From: Streptosporangiaceae bacterium
GTDB lineage: Bacteria > Actinomycetota > Actinomycetes > Streptosporangiales > Streptosporangiaceae
Length of the DNA: 16,580 nt
Assembly (NCBI GenBank): GCA_025934635.1
Contig: JAICWX010000198.1
Location: 1-16,580, forward strand
Direction of reading: 5' to 3'
Position numbers and translations under genes: made by a program. Shown one piece after another: positions 1-6,854 of this stretch (within the stretch, counting starts at the first letter, position 1; each line of letters opens with the position of its first letter). Under the pieces are notes generated by a model. It saw only the letters and a list, made by a program, of their open reading frames with translations. It did not search any database and was not told where the DNA came from.

Positions 1-933
1 ATCGCCGAGCGGCAGGCCACCCAGCTCGCCCCGAGCGCCGGGGCGGGTACCTACCCCGGGTCGCAGGCGGCCGCGACGCCGGTCCCCGCGCCGCTGCCGT
101 ACTCGACCAAGCCGCTGCCGCCGCGGCGGCGCTTCGGGACCGGGGCGATCATCGGGGCCGTGGCCGGGGTGGTCGTCATCGCGGCGGCCGTGGCGTTCAT
201 CGTGATCCCCGGCGGTAAGTCCACCCCGTCGGCATCCGGGTCATCGTCCGCGTCGTCGTCGGCCTCCGCGGTGTCGTCCGCGCGCGGCAGCACCGCGCCC
301 AAGCCCACCACCTCGGCCGCGTCCGGGAGCGGCGGGACCGTGATCCTCACGGATGACTTCTCGAGCCAGGCGACCGGCTGGACCGATGACGCGCACCAGA
401 ACGCCGGGTCCTACACCGGGAGCACCTACCGGCTCAGCGTGACCGGGGCGAACGGCGTGATGGAAATCGCCCGGCCGATGAACGCGGCGCACGGCCTGGC
501 CGAGATGACGCCGCTGAACATGAGCGCCACCGTCGACGTGCACAAGCTCTCGGGTGCCCCCCAGGGCTACGGCCTCGGCATCGCGATCCGGTCCAACGGC
601 GGCGGCGACAGCTACGCCTTCCTGGTCGAGGACAACGCCGTGGCCATCCAGAAGTGGACCGGCGGCGGCGCCGAGGTCACCGACAGCCCCGACCCGGTCC
701 CGGCCACGCTGAACCCGAGCACCCCCGACCGGCTGCGGGCCGTGTGCCAGAGCGTCGACGGCGGCCAGGCCGTTCACCTCGAGCTCTGGCTGAACGGCAA
801 GAAGCTGGTCACCTACACCGACCACGACCACCCGTACACCAAGGGCTACATGGGCCTGTACGTCGAGTCGATCTCCGACGCCAGCTCGACCGCCGGAGCC
901 GAATTCGACAACTTCACCGCCTCCCAGCTCTGA
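1..933 (+). CDS. Single-pass membrane protein with extracellular jelly-roll-like domain (5' end missing)
   Basis: The frame is open from the first base to the TGA at 931-933, so 310 residues of a longer protein are visible. The visible part begins with a Pro/Ala-rich cytoplasmic stretch ending in a basic PPRRRF motif. A hydrophobic membrane segment follows at about residues 47-70. Next come a Ser/Ala-rich linker (about 73-110) and a roughly 200-residue C-terminal domain that opens with DDFS...GW and contains LWLNGKKL and MGLYVES. This layout is common in actinobacterial membrane proteins, including the extracellular sensor part of some Ser/Thr kinases, and the C-terminal fold looks like LamG/DUF1080-type concanavalin-like domains. 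Whether a kinase domain lies upstream cannot be seen. An internal GTG at 160 falls inside the membrane segment and is unlikely to be the start. No enzymatic residues are recognised. Confidence 0.75.
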   Translation: MAERQATQLAPSAGAGTYPGSQAAATPVPAPLPYSTKPLPPRRRFGTGAIIGAVAGVVVIAAAVAFIVIPGGKSTPSASGSSSASSSASAVSSARGSTAPKPTTSAASGSGGTVILTDDFSSQATGWTDDAHQNAGSYTGSTYRLSVTGANGVMEIARPMNAAHGLAEMTPLNMSATVDVHKLSGAPQGYGLGIAIRSNGGGDSYAFLVEDNAVAIQKWTGGGAEVTDSPDPVPATLNPSTPDRLRAVCQSVDGGQAVHLELWLNGKKLVTYTDHDHPYTKGYMGLYVESISDASSTAGAEFDNFTASQL

Positions 934-959
934 GGTCACCTCGCCCCCAGCCATAGGGT
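930..959 (+). promoter_or_regulatory. Probable promoter of the DUF255 gene (leaderless arrangement)
   Basis: A TAGGGT hexamer at 954-959 matches the actinobacterial -10 consensus. It lies six bases before the GTG at 966, which would put the transcription start on or next to the start codon. A weak -35 (CTGAGG, 930-935) sits 18 bases upstream, overlapping the stop codon of the previous gene. There is no well-spaced Shine-Dalgarno sequence, since GAGG at 960-963 is too close. Leaderless mRNAs are common in actinobacteria, so this reading is plausible but inferred. Confidence 0.45.
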
Positions 960-965
960 GAGGTA

Positions 966-3029
<2,064 letters not shown>

Positions 3030-3121
3030 CCTGTGCCCCTGACCAGGCCGCTCGACTGAAGCCGAACAGGGCTCGCCCGATCTGCCACTTGACTGGCGCC
3101 TAACGGGGCCGTCTGATTTGC

Positions 3122-3158
3122 CCGCCTGGCCGGGCCGCCTGGCCAGGCCCGCCTGGCC
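3122..3158. repeat. Triplicated CCGCCTGGCC motif with hairpin potential
   Basis: CCGCCTGGCC occurs at 3122-3131, 3135-3144 and 3149-3158. With the embedded palindrome CCTGGCCAGG (3138-3147) the copies can form alternative GC-rich stems, for example GCCTGGCC (3124-3131) with GGCCAGGC (3141-3148). It lies about 95 bases after the DUF255 stop. It could act as a U-tract-less terminator or be local low complexity. The rest of the 351-base gap (3030-3380) holds no supported gene, and I see no c-di-AMP (ydaO) riboswitch there. Confidence 0.5.
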
Positions 3159-3353
3159 GGCCCCAGCCTCCCGTCCCCGCCATCGTCGATGCCCCGGCGG
3201 ACTCGGTGGCCCCCCGGTTACCCTCTTACGTACCCTGTGGGCCACCCACTCCGCCTGCCGCGGTTCCCGGGGCAGATTGGCGGCCCACCCGCAGCTGTGA
3301 CCCGGGCGGCGTGGCCTGTTGGTCCTTACCGCGACATTTCGTCCGACCCGCCC

Positions 3354-3378
3354 CTTCCCGGTATCTTGTACCGGGGGG
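3354..3378 (+). promoter_or_regulatory. Hairpin over the ribosome-binding region of the NlpC/P60 gene
   Basis: CCCGGTA (3357-3363) and TACCGGG (3369-3375) form a perfect 7-bp inverted repeat around TCTTG. In RNA the stem can grow to ten pairs (3354-3378) with two G-U pairs. The 3' arm contains the G-run (3373-3378), the best Shine-Dalgarno candidate, so the stem would hide it. It could also be a DNA operator. No regulator is identified. Confidence 0.45.
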
Positions 3379-3380
3379 AT

Positions 3381-4964
3381 ATGTTGGGATCAATGCCTTC
3401 GCTCGCGGACGCCGTACGCCGCCTCTGGCGGCGTCTCCTGCGTACCGCATCGGAAGTGCCCGCCCGGCGTCGGCGGACGGTTCCCGTCATCATCAGCGTG
3501 CTGGCCCTGGCCGGGGCGAGCATCGGCGTCGTAATAGCCACGATGGGCGGCAAGTCAGCCGCGGTAGACAGCCAGGCCCCCGCGGTCCCGCAGTCCCGTC
3601 CCGCGCCCACCGGGAGCACCAGTCCCGTGGTCCCGATGCTGGGTGGAAACGCCGACGGCAGTGGCCAGCCCCTCGTCGTCCCCGTGGCCAAGACCAAGGC
3701 CACCGCCCCCCCAGACCGCACCGCCCCCGGCGGCACCACCGCCCCCGGCGGCACCACCGCCCCCGGCAGCACCACCGCCCCCGGCAGCACCGCTGGCTCA
3801 GGCGACACCACCGCGCCCGGCAGCACCGCCGGCTCAGGCGGCACTGCTGCCCCAGGCGACTCTGCCGGCTCAGGTGGTTCTGCCGGCTCAGGCACCGCCG
3901 GCGCGGGCACCGGGGCCGCCGGGTCGGGCCAGCCCGCCAAGTTCCCGAGCGTCGCCCCGCTGAGCAGCCTCAAGCAAGCGGGCGTGCTGGTCGTGGCGCC
4001 GTTCTCGCTGTCCCAGAAGGTCCTGGCGGCAGTGTCCGCGCAGCCCGGGGTCACCGGCGCCGAGCCGATCGAGGCCGCCAAGATCCAGATCAACGGCGCG
4101 TACACGGCGGTGCTCGGCGTCAACCCGTCCCGCTTCCGCGGCTACGCCGCCCCCTCAATGGCGGCTTCCAGCCGGCTCTGGCAGGGCGTGGCCGGGGGTG
4201 GCGTCGCCGTGTCGTACACCATGGGCACCCTGGACAAGCTGTCCCTGGGCGGGCAGGTCACCGTGGCCGGCCACCAGACCGAACGGCTGCCGGTGGTCGC
4301 CTTCGGCACGGTCGGCATCGGCGGCGTGGACGCCGTCGTGTCGGACTCGGTCGCCAAATCGCTCGGGGTGCCAGCCGGCAACGCGATCATCGTCAGCGCG
4401 GCGCCGTCCAGCGTGGCCTCGCTCACCGCCAAGATCAAGGCCATCCTGCCTAAGGGCGCGGGCGTCGAGGCACTGGTCACCGAGGTGACCCGGTCCGGTG
4501 GGGTTTCCCCGGTAGGGACCACTCCCAGCGCCGCGACCGGCAGCGGCGCGGTGACCGCGACCGAGCTGACCAACGCGCTGCGGGCCGCGGAGAGCAGGCG
4601 CGGCCTGCCCTATGTCTGGGGCGCCAGCGGGCCCAGCTCGTTCGACTGCTCAGGCCTGGTCCAGTGGTCCTTTGCCCAGGCCGGCATCACCATGCCCCGG
4701 GTCGCCGCCGATCAGGCCCGGGCTGGCCTGGCCGTGCCCGCGACCCAGCTGGAGCCCGGTGACCTGCTCTTCTACCACACCGACCCCACCGACCCCGGCT
4801 ACATTTCGCACGTGGCCATCTACCTGGGCAACGGCTGGATGATCCAGGCCCCCCAGCCCGGCATGGACGTCGAGATCGTCCCGGCCAGCTTCGGTTCCCA
4901 GTTCGCCGGCGCGATCCGCGTCTACCCCCACGTAGCCACCAGCGTCGCCTCCGGCCTAACCTGA
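3381..4964 (+). CDS. Membrane-anchored NlpC/P60 (C40) endopeptidase with MacB/FtsX-like middle domain
   Basis: I place the start at ATG 3381 (527 residues); ATG 3393, four codons later, is equally possible. The frame is open further upstream, but that part has no coherent sequence. Order: a basic N-terminus, a membrane helix at about residues 34-56, a Thr/Ser/Gly/Pro-rich stalk to about residue 185, a middle domain (about 188-372), and a C-terminal NlpC/P60 domain (about 394-521). The peptidase domain has LPYVWGA, catalytic Cys423 in FDCSGL, and His477 in SHVAIYLGNG. The usual third polar position is probably Gln489 in MIQAPQPG. Such enzymes cleave stem-peptide bonds in peptidoglycan outside the membrane. 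The middle domain (VLGVNPSRFRGY, GGVAVSYTMG, LSLGGQVTVAG, VDAVVSDSVAKSLGVP) reads like the MacB_PCD periplasmic domain of ABC permeases. The peptidase call is secure; the middle-domain call is inferred. Confidence 0.92.
   Translation: MLGSMPSLADAVRRLWRRLLRTASEVPARRRRTVPVIISVLALAGASIGVVIATMGGKSAAVDSQAPAVPQSRPAPTGSTSPVVPMLGGNADGSGQPLVVPVAKTKATAPPDRTAPGGTTAPGGTTAPGSTTAPGSTAGSGDTTAPGSTAGSGGTAAPGDSAGSGGSAGSGTAGAGTGAAGSGQPAKFPSVAPLSSLKQAGVLVVAPFSLSQKVLAAVSAQPGVTGAEPIEAAKIQINGAYTAVLGVNPSRFRGYAAPSMAASSRLWQGVAGGGVAVSYTMGTLDKLSLGGQVTVAGHQTERLPVVAFGTVGIGGVDAVVSDSVAKSLGVPAGNAIIVSAAPSSVASLTAKIKAILPKGAGVEALVTEVTRSGGVSPVGTTPSAATGSGAVTATELTNALRAAESRRGLPYVWGASGPSSFDCSGLVQWSFAQAGITMPRVAADQARAGLAVPATQLEPGDLLFYHTDPTDPGYISHVAIYLGNGWMIQAPQPGMDVEIVPASFGSQFAGAIRVYPHVATSVASGLT
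3723..3794 (+). repeat. Four 18-bp tandem repeats encoding A-P-G-(G/S)-T-T in the stalk
   Basis: Copies begin at 3723, 3741, 3759 and 3777. The first two are identical (GCCCCCGGCGGCACCACC); the third and fourth change one or two more bases. Related degenerate units with TAGSG and AAPGD continue to about 3900. They encode the extracellular linker between the membrane helix and the folded domains. Copy number is likely to vary between strains by slippage. Confidence 0.85.
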
Positions 4965-5019
4965 CCACACTCACACCTCCGGCCCCAGCCTGACCGCACC
5001 TCCGGCCCCAGCCTGACCG
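4946..5019. repeat. Short tandem repeat overlapping the end of the NlpC/P60 gene
   Basis: Two identical 23-bp units lie head to tail at 4974-4996 and 4997-5019 (each starts CACCTCCGGCCCC and ends AGCCTGACCG). A diverged third copy at 4946-4967 holds the last codons and stop of the peptidase gene (CCTCCGGCCTAACCTGACC). The array may have grown out from the gene end. No function is evident. Confidence 0.8.
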
Positions 5020-5049
5020 CACTGTCCGTGTGCCCCTGGCACTTCCCCG

Positions 5050-5126
5050 CCTGCCCCGAGCATCAGGCCGGCCCCCTGCCTCGAAAATCAGGCCGGCTCG
5101 CCTGCCCCCGAGCATCAGGCCAGCCC
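5050..5126. repeat. Three imperfect ~26-bp repeats with CATCAGGCC core
   Basis: Units begin at 5050, 5075 and 5101, each reading CCTGCC, then CGAGCATCAGGCC or close to it. The last unit supplies GCATCAGG (5112-5119), which pairs with CCTGATGC (5135-5142) across a 15-base gap, an 8-bp inverted repeat. It may serve as a U-less terminator for the peptidase gene, but that is a guess. Confidence 0.7.
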
Positions 5127-5262
5127 GCTCGGCCCCTGATGCGCCGGGATATGGCCCAGCAGCTATTACGTGGCCCGAATTCCCGACCTCAGCCGCCGCA
5201 GCTGCATCACATCTCACACCCGTCACTCGCTCCGGCCCCAACCCCGCTGCGGCAACGACCTG

Positions 5263-5308
5263 GATGCTCCATCGATGTCGCAATCACGACATTGATGCTC
5301 CATCGATG
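5263..5308. repeat. 15-bp direct repeats flanking a nested inverted repeat
   Basis: GATGCTCCATCGATG occurs exactly at 5263-5277 and 5294-5308, 31 bp apart (about three helical turns). Between and across them ATCGATGTCG (5271-5280) faces CGACATTGAT (5287-5296), a 10-bp inverted repeat with one mismatch around CAATCA. The layout resembles a multi-site operator or a recombination or attachment site. It lies 150 bp before the RHH gene. No coding frame explains it. Confidence 0.75.
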
Positions 5309-5441
5309 CTGTTAGCCGCGCCGCCGGGGGCGTGGTGGCGGGTTGTCAGGCATCCCGCAGGTATCAGCTGCCCCGTGAGTCGGGCGCTCATGGGTTTCAG
5401 CTGGGGGCGTAGGGGAGGAGCTGGCTGGGGTGATCGTAAAT

Positions 5442-5459
5442 ATGTAATCATAATTACAT
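5442..5459. promoter_or_regulatory. Perfect AT-rich palindrome at the start codon of the RHH gene (putative operator)
   Basis: ATGTAAT (5442-5448), spacer CATA, and ATTACAT (5453-5459) form a perfect 7+4+7 inverted repeat. Its right arm contains the first two bases of the ATG at 5458. The segment is almost entirely A/T in a very GC-rich window and probably also holds the -10 region. The downstream protein looks like a DNA-binding RHH protein, so autoregulation is a natural inference. No binding data are available. Confidence 0.6.
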
Positions 5460-6093
5460 GAGTACAGAGCAAGAAGGTTCCGGGTCCGCGGGCGACGCGG
5501 CCGGGACGGACAGCGATACGGACGCCAGCGGCGAGAACTCGGGGACGGATGACATGAGCGCAGATAAGGCAAACACGGGCCAGGGGAGCGCGGAGGAGCT
5601 GCGTGGCTGGTTCGGCGGGCGGCTGCCGGGCGACTGGTTCACGGCCGCGGCGGAGATCCAGGCAGACCGCGAGGAGATCACGATCGTGGGGACGCTCCCT
5701 GACCCGGAGACGGCCGGGGCGTCGGATGCCGAGCGGGCCGCAGCCGCCGAGGGGCGGATCCGCCGGTTCCGCGAGGAGACCAGGACCCACCGGATCGAGA
5801 TCGCGCGGGAGGCCGAGCACAAGTTCCGGCGCAAGGTCTCCTGGGGTGTCACCTGCGCGGGCGTGACCGAGATGTTCACCACGCTGTCAGTCCCGGTCAT
5901 GACCAGGCTGCGCCAGTCCGAGCGCCGCGTCCTCGACACGCTGGTGGAGGCGGGCGTGGCCCGCAGCCGCAGCGACGCGCTGGCCTGGTGCGTGCGGCTG
6001 ACCGGAGAAAACGCCGACGCCTGGCTGGCCCGGCTGCGCGACGCCTTGCGCCACGTCGAGCAGGTGCGCGACCAGGGCCCCAGCAGCGACTGA
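5458..6093 (+). CDS. Putative ribbon-helix-helix DNA-binding protein
   Basis: The product has 211 residues. Residues 1-45 are acidic and Ser/Gly-rich, probably disordered. The middle has a WFGGRLPGDWF motif (51-61), a strand-like REEITIVGTL (71-80) and a charged helix (about 90-122). The C-terminal part (about 140-182) reads like an RHH fold: a strand with LSVPVM, a helix with RRVLDTLVEAG, then SRSDALAWCVRL. A last amphipathic helix follows. I recall similar uncharacterised proteins in other actinomycetes but know no function. An in-frame TAA at 5437 blocks any earlier start. The nearest purine run (5411-5420) is too far away, so the mRNA is probably leaderless. Alternatively, translation begins at ATG 5554 (residue 33) after GGGGACGGA. 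The gene stands alone. Confidence 0.82.
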   Translation: MSTEQEGSGSAGDAAGTDSDTDASGENSGTDDMSADKANTGQGSAEELRGWFGGRLPGDWFTAAAEIQADREEITIVGTLPDPETAGASDAERAAAAEGRIRRFREETRTHRIEIAREAEHKFRRKVSWGVTCAGVTEMFTTLSVPVMTRLRQSERRVLDTLVEAGVARSRSDALAWCVRLTGENADAWLARLRDALRHVEQVRDQGPSSD

Positions 6094-6100
6094 CCCGCCC

Positions 6101-6215
6101 GCGCCGCTCCGGTCCACGCCCCTTCTGCCCAGGCCGTGCCGCTACGGTCCGCGCCGCTCCGGTCCGCGCCGCTTCTGCCCACGCCGCGCCGCTCCAGTCC
6201 GCTCCAGTCCGCGCC
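6101..6215. repeat. Imperfect tandem repeat, 15-bp and 50-bp periods
   Basis: A 35-bp block at 6101-6135 recurs at 6151-6185 with three changes, and partial copies fill 6136-6150 and 6186-6215. The basic unit is GCGCCGCTCCGGTCC. It starts eight bases after the RHH stop. On the reverse strand it gives a repetitive peptide with no recognisable domain, so I treat it as non-coding. Confidence 0.75.
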
Positions 6216-6612
6216 GGTTGGGGTAGCCGTCCTCGCCTAGCGCTACTGCCGGCCGGCCAGCGGGGAGCGGCCTGGGCCGGGACGGATGGTACCAGTGAGG
6301 TGCGTCCGGTGCCTGCCTTGCTCGCCTGACCGGGCGTGCTCACCGCGATGACGGCGACAGGAGCATTGCGGCAGTGGGACATGGCAATGTGGCGTAGGCA
6401 TGGCCGTGATGAAGTGAGTACCGCCTCCCGCTCCCCGGACATGCGGTGCCGCGCTGCGCACCCGGAAGGCGTGAGTAGCCCCGGTGCCCGGTGCCCGGTG
6501 CCCGGAGGCGGAGGCCAGGCAGCTGCGTCTCCCGGAGGCAGGAGACCACCGAACCGGCGCCGGGGAACCCGTATACCGCACCTGATACGGCCTGTGAATT
6601 GGTCCAGGCCAT

Positions 6613-6624
6613 TGGTCTAAACCA
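6613..6624. promoter_or_regulatory. DasR/GntR-type operator-like site
   Basis: TGGTCTAAACCA differs at one base from the core TGGTCTAGACCA of the Streptomyces DasR responsive element. It lies about 230 bp before the PEPCK start and 52 bp (centre to centre) from a second similar site. The regulator gene is not in the window. Confidence 0.45.
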
Positions 6625-6662
6625 GGGCGTCCGGACCATTAATGCGCGATTCAGGGAACCCG

Positions 6663-6678
6663 TAAGGTCTATACCTTA
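6663..6678. promoter_or_regulatory. Second GntR/HutC-type palindrome
   Basis: TAAGGT-CTAT-ACCTTA is a perfect inverted repeat. Its centre GTCTATAC fits the GT-N-TA-N-AC pattern bound by HutC-subfamily GntR regulators. It shares GGTCTAWACC with the site at 6613-6624, five helical turns upstream. The TATACC within it could also overlap a -10 element. Confidence 0.45.
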
Positions 6679-6854
6679 TCGTCCTGCGACTGACGATCCG
6701 CCGGGAAACGCAGGATCGGCGCCAGCGTAATAATCGTGCCGATTCTGGGTACGCTCCACTAAATCGTGCTGGCCCGGTATGCGTATGGCTCCGGTGCGTC
6801 AGCCAGCGTGCCCGTACGGGCGTGAAGGGCCTGCCCCAGGAGAGAGGATCGGTC

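Larger units (their letters stand above)
6094..6854. other. 761-base intergenic region without a supported gene
   Basis: After the repeats at 6101-6215 it holds a 7-bp tandem repeat (CCGGTGC three times, 6481-6501). Several perfect inverted repeats follow: GTCTCC/GGAGAC (6527-6532, 6541-6546), CCGTAT/ATACGG (6569-6574, 6585-6590), TCCTGCG/CGCAGGA (6682-6688, 6709-6715) and the overlapping CGATCC/GGATCG (6695-6700, 6713-6718). The last two pairs overlap and exclude each other. From about 6590 to 6780 the base composition is clearly less GC-rich, as expected for a promoter and operator region of the PEPCK gene. I recognise no known riboswitch or structured RNA, but the hairpin density would fit an untranslated leader. 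Confidence 0.6.

Noticed and set aside
3189..3380. N-terminal extension of the NlpC/P60 gene
   Set aside because: The frame is open, but the peptide is Pro/Arg-rich without signal or domain. ATG 3381 or 3393 directly precedes a basic N-terminus and membrane helix.
3030..3380. c-di-AMP (ydaO) riboswitch before the NlpC/P60 gene
   Set aside because: Expected for some actinobacterial cell-wall hydrolases, but I could not find its conserved segments here.
3206..4453. Alternative plus-strand frame over the peptidase stalk and middle domain
   Set aside because: It yields only Arg/His/Pro low complexity from out-of-frame reading of repeats.
4946..5142. CRISPR-like array
   Set aside because: Repeats are directly adjacent or degenerate, with no unique spacers of uniform length and no cas genes.
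5263..5308. Phage or plasmid attachment site
   Set aside because: There is no integrase, tRNA or mobile gene nearby. The direct repeats are kept as a possible operator instead.
6336..6620. Possible small gene in the gap before pckA
   Set aside because: There is no ribosome site or recognisable domain, the composition follows local repeats, and the frame crosses several inverted repeats.
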